This document shows, one piece after another, positions 24,087 to 35,900 of a stretch of DNA of 64,000 nt. Every line of letters begins with the position of its first letter. Positions within the stretch are counted from its first letter, which is position 1. The notes under the pieces were generated by a model, which saw only the letters and a list, made by a program, of their open reading frames with translations, did not search any database and had not been told where the DNA came from. The stretch is from Rhizophagus clarus (taxonomy: Eukaryota; Glomeromycota; Glomeromycetes; Glomerales; Glomeraceae), in NCBI GenBank assembly GCA_015698045.1, contig BLAL01000206.1, positions 62,001 through 126,000 on the forward strand, read 5' to 3'. The translations under genes were made by a program, and so were the position numbers.

Positions 24087-24249
24087 TTTTAAAACTTGTT
24101 TGATGATGATTCTACAGGTTAAAATGTGAGTCAAAAATTTTTTTTTCTTCTCATTTTTTTTTATTATTATAAATCAATTCTTTCATTCCTTATTTTTGCA
24201 TTGATCTTACCACATCATCATCGAGTATGATTAATATGGTGGTCAATTT

Positions 24250-25480
24250 CAAAAGAAAAAATATATTTTTTTTGATATACTTTGATGTATTTTCCATATG
24301 ATTTTAGATATTGAGAATTTGGTAAGAGAAGAGTTTTTTTAATTACTACTTTAACGAAATGTACTAACACTTGTTCTTTTTTTTAGACAGGTTCAAAGCA
24401 TGGGATTTCAACTGGAGCTCAGGGGTGTAGATTTCAGTGGGTATTTTATAACATTTTTTTTTTAAATCTTTTTTTTTTTAATGTACTATTACTAACAGTT
24501 CGTTTCTTTGAAATTTTTCTATTTTGTAAATTATACTAGTAGTTTATGTATTATTATTTAGCCGTATAATAAAATAATTTATTGGCATTTTAAAATATAT
24601 TAATCATGTTCTGTCAATCTTTACAAAATTGTGAAAATTATCATAAAATGGTTTTAAATACATTGTCAGGATGACATATTTTATGATGTTCTGGTAAGCA
24701 TCAGAAATGAGTTCTAATGTGGTTTTCAAAATGATTTTTTATTATGTAAAATGTCTTTACAACCATATTAAAATTCGAATTTTAAGTACATTTATGATAT
24801 CATAAAAGTATCATACGATATCTTGAAAAAATTGCCTTGTCCAGTAAAAGTAATCTCATTTTATTTACGAATGTATATTTTAATATACAGTATTTGAAAT
24901 GTATTAGAGACATTATTCTATTCAATACATTTACTAAATTTTATCGACATGGTTAATAAATTTTTAAAATCGGAATAACTTTAATAATAATTCGTAATGA
25001 TTTATTGGTAAATTGATCTATGATCGGTAGACGATTATTTGCATGATATGTTTACTATTCAGACACAATTCAATACATTTCAGCAAAGAATAAATTATAT
25101 ATATATTAAGCAAAATTATTGATATGAACTTTATTTATGATTAAAAGTGTTAATAATAAAAGTATTAATAATGTAAATGTTAAGTATAATTACTAAATTA
25201 TAGCTTTTCTATGCTAAATATTTACTATAAACTATTGATCGAATAAAAAAATCAAAGTGCTATAACATTATAAGATCATCAAGTTTCCACAAATATTTAT
25301 TTTCTATCCCTTTTGTTCTTAGAGTATTAAAAATCTTTCAGAACCTTAAAGTATTATCGTCACCACCAGCTCCAGCTACAATGGGAGAAATATAAAAATA
25401 AAGGACGTAATAAAAATGTAAAATGATACATAATAAAAATATATTATATAAAATTTATAATAACGCTTCTCACTAGCCTC
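24250..25480. other. AT-rich intergenic sequence with one stray exon-like module
   Basis: Apart from the module at about 24340-24480 (acceptor at 24386, core from 24387, donor-like GGGTATTT), which resembles the array at 21130-22200, this 1.2-kb region has no coding signal. Confidence 0.5.
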
Positions 25481-25481
25481 C

Positions 25482-26769
25482 TTAATTTGCAATCTTTTTA
25501 GTTACTTTTTTTTTATGCTTTCTTTGCTCTCTTTCATCATTATCATTCTTTTCGTCATCATCTTCGGGAAATGACCTTGCAGCACTTATGTAATAATGAG
25601 ACAGCTCCATTGATCTTGTAACATCTATTTTATCAGTACAAGCAAAGTCCAAATTTATTGTGTATAAATCTGTATTTGCCATAAAAAAATTATGACGAGC
25701 TGTCTTGTCATCATCCACCTTTTCACTTAAACATCTAATCCTATAAATAATAACATTTTGGAGTGCTCTTTCCATTTCTTCTGATAGTTCATTTGAAACA
25801 CATGTCAACCACTGACGAAATATAGTTGAAACTGAAACTTTAGATTTTAACTGAGAAATATTATCGTTAGTGCAACTATTCTGATATGCGAAACCTATAT
25901 TTGACCATAATTCGCTCCTCCATCCATTAAAAACTTTTCAAAAACGTTTGCCCATAAAACTAATTTTTTGTTTGTTTTCTTTCTTCTTAGCAAAATGCGG
26001 AAATAATTTACTAATTATATCTTCTATCATTAAATTTCTAGAAGAATGATCAAGGTGTCAAGTACGAAGGAATAGTGCTCTTAATTCAACATAAATGATA
26101 TCTAAGATCCATTTTGGGAGAGAACTATAATTATTTTCTAATATTTCACTCATCTGTTTTTGACTATATTCGCGACTGGTTTTAGGTTCCGTATATTTAT
26201 CTGGAACATTCGCGTTGGGTCTTGGGGAAGGACTTCTGAGGTAGTGACGTTCTTTAGTAAAATATTGAGATAGCAACTCCAAATTGTTATTTATGAGTTG
26301 TCGTTCAAAATTATCCCTATAATAAAAATAAATGGGCTCAGAACATATGAATTATAAATATTACAGATTTACTATATATATTTACATTGGAGTGCGGCTC
26401 TTCAAAGGCGGAGAACGCAGCGAGAAATGTGGTGACGTCATCAGAGAGGATTCCAGTGATGTTATTGTTGATATGGGACTTTGACTTTTCCTGTATTTCT
26501 TAGTCATAAAATTGACATAATCGGGTAAAATTAGACTGAATTCATCCACTATTTTCTTTTTAGTTTTATAGGGGTCTGGAGATATATTTATTATTTCCTC
26601 AATTCTCAAGAACTCCTTTTTTAGCATTTTGTCTACAATTATTAAATATCAAGGTAAGTGAACTATTCATATCACAAAAAGAAAGAATAATGAATTTCAA
26701 TTATAGGTCACCTATTTTTTCTTCATCATCAATTTGTTGAGAAGGTTGAGGTGATAATTGAGGTAACAT
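25482..26769 (-). pseudogene. 3' part of the interrupted Q/P-rich gene (exons 1b-4)
   Basis: This continues the reading frame of 37084-36510 after the 9.74-kb insertion. Exon 1b is 26767-26712, ending DDEEKI. An intron follows at 26711-26633, then exon 2 (26632-26386), an intron at 26385-26317, and a last exon (26316-25482). All joins keep phase. The C-terminal part is unfamiliar: helical, with a basic KKKENKQ region, a FRQWLTCVSNELSEEME-like helical stretch and a terminal acidic then KKKVTKK tail. Two in-frame TGA codons interrupt it, at 26058-26060 and 25938-25940. Both can be explained by single transitions (CGA or TGG to TGA). There are no frameshifts. I cannot assign a function. Confidence 0.65.
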
Positions 26770-26929
26770 CAGGAAATTTTATAGGGCGAAAAATTGCGTA
26801 AGTTTACGATTTTGTAAGTTTACGAAAGTTTATGGCATAATATTTCGAAAAATTTCGAAATATTACATAAGTTTACAATTTCGTAAGATTTATGTGATAT
26901 TACGGTCAAAATATTACGCAAGTTTTCAA

Positions 26930-27480
26930 TATCGTAAGATTTACGCAATATTACGGTCAAAATATTCTGCAAATTTACGAAACTGTAAACCTGCGTAATA
27001 TTACGGTTGAAATATTTCGAAAATTTACGAGACTGTAAACCTGCGTAATATTACGGTTAAAATATTTCGAAAATTTACGAGACTGTAAACCTGCGTAATA
27101 TTACGGTTGAAATATTTTGAAAATTTACGAGACTGTAAACCTGCGTAATATTACGGTTAAAATATTTCGAAAATTTACGAGACTGTAAACCTGCGTAATA
27201 TTACGGTTAAAATATTTCGAAAATTTACGAGACTGTAAACCTGCGTAATATTACGGTTAAAATATTTCGAAAATTTACGAGACTGTAAACCTGCGTAATA
27301 TTACGGTTGAAATATTTCGAAAATTTACGAGACTGTAAACCTGCGTAATATTACGGTTGAAATATTTCGAAAATTTACGAGACTGTAAACCTGCGTAATA
27401 TTACGGTTAAAATATTTCGAAAATTTACGAGACTGTAAACCTGCGTAATATTACGGTTAAAATATTTCGAAAATTTAATA
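26930..27480. repeat. Left subterminal array, 50-bp unit, about 10 copies
   Basis: The word GACTGTAAACCTGCGTAATA recurs every 50 bp from 27031 to 27431 (nine copies), with a variant at 26981. Units differ at only one or two positions, so the array was homogenised recently. The unit contains the palindromic CGTAATATTACG. Such arrays are typical transposase-binding regions of CACTA-type elements. There are no unique spacers, so it is not a CRISPR array. Confidence 0.88.
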
Positions 27481-27715
27481 TTACTATTCGATCGTTAAAG
27501 CTGCGTATGCAGTAGAACGTATACAAGGGGCATGTGATACTATTGAATAATCAAAAATAATATAAACACCTTTTCTTTTATATAAACACCTTTTTTTTTA
27601 AGTTTGGGAAAACAAATTTATTTTTATTTACGAATTTTTTATTATTTACAATTTTTATGTTAAAATTAAAGTAAATTCTAATTTTTATTATAACTTAATA
27701 AAAAAATACACATTT

Positions 27716-27848
27716 GATACTTGTTCGCTACTATTTTATAAAATAGTACCCAGGCTGTACGGCGTGGACGTCAGTATCAGTCACAGCCCAAAAAAAACGT
27801 GAGTCTCCAGCCGATATTTGGTACGGACTGGGCCTAGCTACTCACTTA
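27716..27848 (-). other. GC-rich conserved 3' module of the SANT-like gene (copy in Plavaka element)
   Basis: Immediately 3' of the SANT/trihelix-like gene lies about 130 bp of unusually GC-rich sequence, with a GGCTGT...ACAGCC stem and a perfect CTACTATTTTATAAAATAGTA-type palindrome. It is about 90 percent conserved by eye with 48264-48399 in the hAT element, in the same position relative to the gene. It could be a structured 3' UTR, a replication or transposition site, or a small RNA. Confidence 0.6.
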
Positions 27849-27873
27849 ATAAATAATAAAAAAATAAAAATAA

Positions 27874-28497
27874 TTATCTTCTACGATACGTAGGTAAGTT
27901 TCTCCTTCTCCTACGATCGTCACGCGTGACTAAAATTGATCAAATTTATCAAATTTAAAACATGAACGTAAATATTAATTATAAATTTTATTATAGTATA
28001 ATTACCCGGCCTCTCCCAAAATCTCATTCTAAATTCGCGATAATATCTTTGGCCGGTACGCGTCCACAGCCGCCGCCCAGGGTTACCATTACGATAAAGG
28101 ACATAGTTCTAAATATCAAAATCAGTTGAATATTCGATAAATACATTTAATTTATATGAATGTAATTTTATTTATTTACTTACATGGTAATCCCTGACGA
28201 GGTTCCTCCACTTTTGGCTGCACTGTTGCCCAGAAACCCTCGTTCGAAATATTCTATTTATTCTGATTCAATTAAATGGATTGGTTAATTTGAATTTAAA
28301 TTCTTTCTTAAAGAAATTATAGATATTAGTCATATGAACCTATTGGCAACAGAGTCCCAAAAATCATAGCGGCTTCTACCATTAATATTGTGGTAGGCGC
28401 GGTTTCTGTCTCGGCGTATGTCAACAAGTTCGTCCATCATAGCCCAGTTCCAATGGACGTTATAGTGGGAACGACGTGAACGTGTGTGGCGAGGCAT
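27874..28497 (-). CDS. Small basic SANT/trihelix-like protein (Plavaka copy), four exons
   Basis: Exons on the minus strand are 28497-28340, 28253-28184, 28108-28006 and 27929-27874, with consensus splice sites. They total 387 nt, giving a 128-aa protein ending at TAA. The first exon has a helix with conserved Trp (NWAMMDELVDIRRDRNRAYH), then RSRYDFWDSVANR; exon 2 has CSQKWRNLVRDYH. This W-x(n)-FW-x(n)-KW spacing and the basic helices resemble trihelix/SANT/MADF DNA-binding domains. The rest is Arg/Tyr/Gly-rich and ends in an RRRRNL-type basic tail. The same exon count and intron phases occur at 47535-48235. It may bind DNA and help transposition or silence avoidance. The domain call is by pattern only; a host-derived cargo gene is also possible. 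Confidence 0.75.
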
Positions 28498-28849
28498 TAT
28501 TAGTTTAGATTTGATTTTTATAATTTGATTTTGGGATGAGTAAAAATTTGAAAGAAAGTCGTAAAATGTCACTTTAAATAAAATTTGAACAATACCTCTT
28601 TGGTTTGATTTTATTTCTCGTTTCAATTAAATTTAATTTATTACACTTTTCATCATTAAACATATTAATTAAATCATGTACATGTTTAATTGTTTTAAAT
28701 ATAAATATCAATATATCATATTTAAAAATAAAACAATTTATTATTAGCACATTCTATTGAATTTTAAATATTTCGCATACATTTCTTAAAAAAATTAATT
28801 TTTTTTAATCAATTTAATTAAAAATAATTAAATATTTTGCGTACATTTC

Positions 28850-29078
28850 TTAAAAAAATCATAAAAAAAATCTTGTACATCGTACATACAATTACTAAAT
28901 ATCATCCCCTTGTGATAAATAAAAAATTACGCAACACAAATTCAACACAAATTCAACACAAATTTAACAAATTTAACGAAATTTGGCCAAAATTAATAAT
29001 TTTTTACCAGAATTATCAACACAAATTGAACACAAATTTCAGTCACGATTTATTTATGTCACACCCGCGTTGTTAATA
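28850..29078 (-). repeat. Shared 3' flanking module, copy 1 (downstream of transposase)
   Basis: About 220 bp containing tandem TTGTGTTCAAT-type words (read on the minus strand), then TTTGGCCAAAATT and an ATCATCCCC block. It is inverted relative to 34800-35035 and similar to 46960-47240. In each case it begins 75-150 bp after the stop of a different gene, so it behaves like a shared 3' UTR or terminator. It could also be the inverted ends of an older nested element. Confidence 0.65.
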
Positions 29079-29185
29079 ATTAAATAAATAAATCTGCATT
29101 TTATTTATGATATGCAAAACGTGACCATAAATTCTTTTAAGGATATAATTTTATTAAAATAAATCAAAACTCCTATATCAAGTGA

Positions 29186-32170
29186 CTAAAAAATATATTT
29201 ATTTACGAAATATTCATTTTGTTTATCAAATCGGGGTACTATGTGAACGACACCATGTATAGACTCTATAGCTACAAAGTTATATAATTCTATCAATTTT
29301 AAGTGAGGACATCCATATAAATATGGGTTCCTTTTAGATTTAAAATCGTACCATTGAATTAATGCGAGATTTAGCGGTGGGTCTGTTAATACTTCTGCTA
29401 ACAATAAGGCCTATAAATAATAAATATTTATTAATACTTTTATAATAAATTATTACATAAATTGGAAAAATACCTGTCCATAACAAAGTCCTTTGTCTGA
29501 TATATAATCATTTGATTCTTCAGAATCCATTGAAATAGCTATGTCGCTAAACCATACTTTATTATGATACCTGTTTGTGGCACGCATTATGGCACCATTT
29601 TCCAGTGTTACCGATCCGTATATGTTTATTCGGGTTTCACCAATAATTGTGAAACCATCAAGTAAATCTAGATATGAATCCAGACAACTTATAAATCTAG
29701 CAAAACCAGTCTGCATTTTATTGTCTACGGAATCTTTTTTTCATTAAAAAATGTATTTGCATCTTGTAAAGAGAATTCAAAGAGTCTTGCAGAAAATTTA
29801 CAAGTGCGAGGTGTTTTTGCCGGATTCACTGAATGTTGAGACATTCTAATAGATATTGCTTGACGTTTTATCTATTAATTTAATTTCCATCTTAATATAA
29901 TAAATATATACAATAAATAAAATTTTCAAATACTTACAGTTCGTAAAAGCTGAGGTTCGACATCTTTTTTATTGCTAATTCGGTAGGGTATTTTAACGAA
30001 ATATTTGTGAAGACTTTCGTAAGTTTCTGTAGTATAGCCATTTATTGCGCCATAAGATCGTATTGAGTCAATAATATGATAAACCCATGAATGCAATTTA
30101 GGTAACTTCAAATTGGAAGGAGAAACAAATTTAAAAGCCTTGACAAACATCCGGGCCCATCTATGTATTGCATCCTAAAATTTAAATGTTAATTTAATTT
30201 ATTTAATTTAAATTTTCAATTTTACTAAAATTTTAATACATACATTAAATTTCTCCAAGTCACTTTCACTAAATTCTTCATATCTACTTAAAATATACAT
30301 TTCATTCCAATATTCGTACAATTTCGTAAGATCATCATTATTTACAAAATTATCTACTTCGTTATTATTTTCATCATATAAATTATCAATAACAAATATC
30401 ATGACTTTCATCAAACTTCGATATTCACTAGCAGTTAATCTTGCAATTGACTGCAGTCCATTGGAAAAAATTTTAATGCCGGGAAAACGTGGAATTGCTG
30501 CTAGACGGCGATCTACTTCTTCAACTAATTTATTACCATTAACATGTTGCGATTTTAAGATATCGCACGTGAAGATAATTTGATAACGAAATAATCCTAA
30601 ATCTAAATGATGCATTCTGTCAGGAACGGTAGCCAAGTAGATATTTATATTCCTTGATAATATAAATATTTATAATTAATATATATATATGTTATTATAA
30701 TTATTTCTACTTTTGCATACTTACGGTAAATCCCAAAAAAAATTATGTACAGATTCTATGCAAACAGATCTTTGTGTATCATTTTCAAAATGTTTACGCA
30801 TTTCATCATGAGTTCTTAGTATTACATCGTTAACCGATAAGTCTATATTTGCAAGATTTTCCCTTTTAACTAAACAGGAGTGACATGGAAGGTTTGAATT
30901 GGAGGATTTATAAACTAAACAAAAACTTGCAGCCTCCGGCCAATCTGCAATAATAGTTGAAACTCTAGGATAAAACCAGGTATTTTCATTATTTATAAAA
31001 AGGTCTATACCATCTTTTAATAAAATAATTGGTTCTAGTAAATGACGTAAAGATTTATGAAAGGTATCACGAACCAGATCTTTATTTGCAGCTTCTAAAA
31101 TTGGTAAATATCCCAAAAGTTGCTTTGCATCCTGTTTATTACGACGCCATATTGGGATATTACCTAATGTAATATATATTGGATGCAATTGACTTTTTCC
31201 TAATGTATCTGTAGTTGTTGCATCTGAATATAAAATAATTGATAATAATTTGGAACCAGTAGGTAAGGATTCTTGCGTAGTTTTCCACCATTTTCCAGTG
31301 TTTTGTTCACTGTAAATACTTTCTCTATTATACTATAAAATAATATAAATAAATTAAAATAAATATTATTTAGATTATTGAATTAACTAATATTTACTAT
31401 TTACCTCATAGTTTTCGTAAGATAGCGCAAAATTTTGTGTTATGTCAGGAACAGTTAAGATATTTTTGATGCACTGTATTAAGTTTTGATAATAAAGAAA
31501 ATAATCTTTATCCTCATGTTTTGTTATAAGAACTTTACTAAATTCTAAATTAGAAAACTTCATATTATTCATAAATGCTCGTCCCTGTTCGATATTTTTT
31601 GGTAATGGTGATTCTGTAAGATTTGAATGTTTATTAAAAAAACGTATTATTTCATTACCACCTTTATTGTTTATTTTATATTTCGTTACTAATAACATTA
31701 GATCTTTATAAGCATCATTAGGAAATTCTGTGCAAGTTTTGGTATTGAGATTTTTGGGTTCTTCAAAAATTTCAGGCTCTTCAGATGAATCTAATATATT
31801 TTCAAAGTTACTATCTTCAAGGCTCATCTCTGATATTGCACTTCCAATACTGTCAAATGACATATTTTGTACATCATTATCATCATCCACCTAAAATTAT
31901 AAACCAAATGAGTTAGTATAATTTGAGCTTTTTCTTGAGAGCTTTAAAAAGAATAATCTGAAATAACATAATTACCTCAACTTTATCATTTTCATATTCA
32001 CTACTTAGATTACTTCTTGTATCCATTTCACTGCTATATTTTTCACTATCATTATTATCATCATCTTCTTCTACTTCTACTTCTACATTTTTTAAGCATT
32101 TTTGGGCGTGTTGAGTATATGCAAAGCGTTGACTGAATATTCGCATACAAAGGGGGCATTTGAAACTCAT
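29186..32170 (-). CDS. Plavaka-type (CACTA-like) transposase, seven exons, one frameshift
   Basis: Minus-strand exons: 32170-31976, 31890-31405, 31332-30725, 30652-30244, 30174-29938, 29871-29474 and 29410-29186. All have GT-AG introns and matching phases (about 853 codons). Residues 1-30 form a C2H2 zinc finger (CPLCMRIFSQRFAYTQHAQKC). Exon 3 has the Plavaka signature YSDATTTDTLGKSQLHPIYI followed by TLGNIP and LLGYLP, and a CHSC pair. Exon 4 has VPDRMHHLDLG, and exon 5 has PKLHSWVYHI, then GYTTETYESLHK. The Asp of YSD, the Asp of PDRMHH and a Glu of TETYE are candidate DDE residues. The C-terminus ends with HIVPRFDKQNEYFVNKYI. The product should cut and join the TIRs in the nucleus. The only defect is one missing A in a homopolymer in exon 6 (29741-29748), which shifts the frame before the last 200 codons; it could be a sequencing error. 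The gene is divergent from the accessory gene. Confidence 0.88.
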
Positions 32171-33318
32171 GTTGCTAAATTAACGCGTCAAATTTGATGA
32201 AAAGTATCAATTCACTATTCAATTTATATGAGATTTTGTGTGCTAATAAAATTATATTTCATTGTAAAAATTTATGAATTAATTGAATGGATTACAATTG
32301 ATTGAGTTATTTGAATAGATACGACTACGCAAATTTACGCATTAATGAATGGAACTGGCTGTAAGAATCTGGTGGCTAATATCGCGGAATCATTCGCAAA
32401 TTTACGCATTATAGCAAAATTTAAAATATGCGAAACACTCAGCAATTTTGCTGCCAGGAACTTGCCGAGTTCGTGGGCTGGCAAATCTAAAAATAAATGT
32501 AACAAGTCTATGATGTAACATATAAATATTGTTTATTATTTTGTTTACTATTTCAACTTGCCGGCAACCTGTCAACCCGCGAACCTGACAGCAAAAGTGC
32601 TGAATGTTTCGCATATTTTGAATTTGCTGTAACGGGCTGTAAGAATCCGGATGGCTAATACGGCTTATTCAATCGGCTAATCATCTGATAATCAGCCGCA
32701 AATTTATTGGCTTAACACATTTTACAATAATGGACGGATGATCAGCCACAAATTTATGCGATAATCAGTTATAAGCGTTCAAGATCACTATCAATCTGAT
32801 TAGCCAAATGAGTTCACTGGCTGCAACTTTTTTTTTGCCATGCATACAAAGCCCCAACATGTGTAACATCTTATTTTTTATAAATGGGTGTTGATTAATA
32901 CTTCGATTGTACTATATGCTTTTACGAGAGTTTTTTTAAAAATTCTCTCATGAAAGTGTTACAATTTTTTTTTCGTAATATCACGATGCAAAATTTTTGC
33001 ATTAGTTCATTCATTTTTCGTAATATTTCGCATTAGTTTATCCATTTTTCGCAATATTTCGCAAGTTTTTTTTCTTTTTTAGTATAGAATGGCGGAAATG
33101 ACGTTATGACAGCTTGCCTCCTTTTTCTGAACATCTGGTTCATGTATTTCCCCTTTTTCGTATTTTTAGTTCCTCATTTTCAAATTTCTGGTTCATGTCT
33201 TTCCCCTTTTTCTCATATTTTTCTCCTTTCGTATTTCTAGTTCCTCTTCAAATTTCTAGTAATATCTTTTTCTCCTTTTCGAGTTTAGTTCATATCTCCT
33301 CCCTCACATATTATCCCG
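32171..33318. promoter_or_regulatory. Bidirectional intergenic region of the transposon, with foldback insert
   Basis: This 1.15-kb region separates the divergent transposase and accessory genes and must hold both promoters. It contains CGTAATATTTCGCA-type words (32975-33070) like those of the subterminal arrays, which hints at self-regulation by transposase binding. It also contains an imperfect foldback (32408-32632; arms with ATATGCGAAACA and CAGCAAAA words) between two 25-bp direct repeats (GGCTGTAAGAATC..., 32357 and 32635). CT-rich DNA precedes the accessory-gene ATG. Confidence 0.55.
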
Positions 33319-34718
33319 ATGGCTACAAAACGTGGTGAAAAACGAAATATTGATGATAATGAAAGAATCTCAAGACGTAATACTGAGAAGAGTAGTGAAG
33401 CCGAGAAACGAATAAGATTATCAGACGATAACGTTGAAGGTATATATGACATGATATGTATCATATTTTTTATAAGAAATTATATAATATATAGTAAATT
33501 ATATTTTATTGTTAAAGTTAATAAAAAATCAATAGAGAAACTATTAAGAACCAATTCGCAGATAATTTCTAAGCTTGAAGTTCTTATCACCGGACAAAAA
33601 AATCTCGAAACCCGTCTCTCGGGCATAGAAAAAAAGCTCAACGATGATAACAAAAATAATAATACAATAGATCCGGAGTATATAAAGGTAATAAAGATGA
33701 ATATTATTTAATGTAAACCTGAAATGCTAACCTCGTTTGATTAGGAGTTCGTTAAGAAGGTGTCGAAAATTTTATTTGAAAATTTTATTTATCCTTCGCA
33801 AGACGAGTACAGACTCGCTACCGAAAAATATTTAAAAGACGAAAACCCGGAATTTATACGCCAGTTCAAAAAAAATCAATGGATTATTTTTTTCGAAAAA
33901 AAAATTGCCCCGACTGTAAGTTAAAGCAATTATGAATTTTATTAAATTTCATACTAATATTTTTTTTTAATAGTTAGTACAACAACATAGAAGCATACGA
34001 GGGACGTTCACGTCTAGAGTCAAAGATGTTATGTATTCTGTTTTTGAAGCGACTGGGCATAAATTACCGTCTATTAACACTCAGGTTAGTCCGTCAAAGA
34101 TTCAGGAATGGAAGAGTAAGCCGGAGGTGAAAAGATGTTACAACAACCTATTTAAAAAGGTTAAAGATGGGCAACCTACGACATATATGTCGCTGATAAT
34201 CGATAAGTTGCGAAAAGAAAATAAAAATCCCTCAAAAACCCAAATAGCTTATGCGATTAGCATATGTGAAACGTACTTAAATCCTAATAATCAAAACATT
34301 CAAATGAGCGAAAGTATAATGAAGTCGAAGATAATCAACAACTTAGTAAGTTTTTAATTTACAATTTGCAAAATGTGAATTATTTGAATTACAGTTTATT
34401 TATTTATTTATTTATTTTTAGCAAAAGTTGGAAAATAGGGATAAATTTACACATTCGGACGACGATTCTCATGATGGTAATGATGTAGATAATGGTGGTG
34501 ATGGAGCAGCTGACGATGGAGCAGGTGCGGCTGACGATGGTGCGACTAACGATGGTAGGCCTAACGATAGTGCGGCTAACGATAGTGCGGCCAACAATGG
34601 TGCGGCTAACGATAGCATAGCTGACGATGATATACTTTCTAGTGACTCTTATAACACGGAGGAGGAAGGTCGGTATGTAAATAGTTTATTAGAGAATTAT
34701 GGGTTGCATAGGAAATAA
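33319..34718 (+). CDS. Transposon accessory protein, coiled coil and acidic tail, five exons
   Basis: Exons are 33319-33439, 33518-33687, 33745-33915, 33974-34345 and 34422-34718, phases consistent, 376 aa, no defects. The N-terminus is basic (KRGEKRNIDDNERISRRN). Exon 2 is a predicted coiled coil (IEKLLRTNSQIISKLEVL...). Exons 3-4 give a compact helical, basic domain of unknown family (EFVKKVSKILFENFIYPSQD; later RGTFTSRVKDVMY). The last exon is an acidic low-complexity tail with repeated AANDSAAND-like and DGA units made of Asp, Ala, Asn and Gly. It is divergently transcribed from the transposase. By analogy with TnpA of CACTA elements it could bind subterminal repeats or regulate the transposase, but I see no sequence support for that homology. 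The intron 1 and 2 acceptors read AAG and TAG. Confidence 0.75.
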
Positions 34719-34799
34719 ATATTATTTTTTATATATATCACACGTAATAGCATTTTTTTTACCATAATAATATAGTTTTAATAAATAAAATGGTTATTA

Positions 34800-35035
34800 A
34801 TTCTTAACAATACGGGTGTGACATAAATAAATCGTAGCTGAAATTTGTGTTCAATTTGTGTTCAATTTGTGTTGATAATTCTGGTAAAAAATTTGTTAAT
34901 TTTGGCCAAATTTCGTTAAATTTGTTGAATTTGTGTTGAATTTGTGTTGATAATTTTTAATTTATCACGAGGGGATGATATTTAGTAATTGTGCATATAC
35001 AATTTCTGTAACGATGTACATGATTTTTTAAAATG
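34800..35035 (+). repeat. Shared 3' flanking module, copy 2 (downstream of accessory gene)
   Basis: Starts about 80 bp after the accessory stop. It contains tandem TTCAATTTGTG words, TTTTGGCCAAATTTCG and GAGGGGATGATATTTAG, and ends GATGTACATG. It is the inverted partner of 28850-29078, so the transposase and accessory gene are flanked by inverted copies. Confidence 0.65.
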
Positions 35036-35249
35036 CGGATTTCCGTAATTTTACGATATCGTATTTTCTGGCCAATCAAAATTAGGTTGATCCTTGCATG
35101 TGATTTAATCATTTAATCATGCACGCGTTTTTTGTCTTATTTATTTTTGTCTCTTATTTCTTTATTCTTTTGTTCAATATTTTTAATTTTTTTGTCTCTT
35201 CTTTCTATTATTTCTTTAATTATATACAATATATTTACATATATTTCAT

Positions 35250-35900
35250 AATTTATTGCTTTGCAGGTATAGAAATATTTGTTTATTAATACTAATTATT
35301 TTCGTTTTTTTTTACCTCTTTGTTACTTTGTATCGTAATACTAACAATAATATCCATGTTTCCTTTATTCCTTTTTACTTGTACTTTAATACTAACGATA
35401 CTAACAATACTAACAACATGTTTATTTTTTCCTTTCTCTTTATTTCTTTATTCTCTTTGCAGGTATAGAAATATTTATTTATTAATACTAATTATTTTAA
35501 TATTAACGCGTTTTTTTTTACCTCTTTGTTACTTTGTATCGTAATACTAACAATAATATCCATGTTTCCTTTATTCCTTTTTACTTGTACTTTAATACTA
35601 ACGATACTAACAATACTAACAACATGTTTTTTTTTCCTTTCTCTTTATTTCTTTATTCTTTTGTTCAATTACTTTGCAGGTATAGAAATATTTATTTATT
35701 AATACTAATTATTTTAATATTAACGCGTTTTTTTTTACCTCTTTGTTACTTTATGTCGTAATACTAACAATACTATCTACGTTTCCTTTATTCCTTTTTA
35801 CTTGTACTTTAATACTAACGATAATATCCATGTTTCTTTTACTCCTTTTACTGTTTCTTTAACTCTTTTTACCTTAATACTAACAATACTAACAATATTT
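35250..35900 (+). repeat. Tandem intron-like repeats with abutting splice-site words
   Basis: The junction TTTGCAG/GTATAGAAATATT occurs at 35267, 35463 and 35680 (spacing 196 and 217). Each unit begins like a donor (GTATAG), carries several perfect TACTAAC branch-point words and a pyrimidine tract, and ends in CAG directly followed by the next GTATAG. No coding core lies between units. It resembles serially duplicated introns with zero-length exons. Confidence 0.6.

Noticed and set aside
26930..27480. CRISPR-like array of regular repeats
   Set aside because: Units are directly adjacent with no unique spacers, and the context is a eukaryotic transposon end.
27716..27848. tRNA or 5S rRNA gene in the GC-rich block
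   Set aside because: No cloverleaf, no A/B-box pair with proper spacing and no 5S core motif could be traced.
33114..33338. Phe/Ser-rich ORF before the accessory gene
   Set aside because: CT-rich promoter-like DNA; overlaps the accessory start in another frame and has no family pattern.
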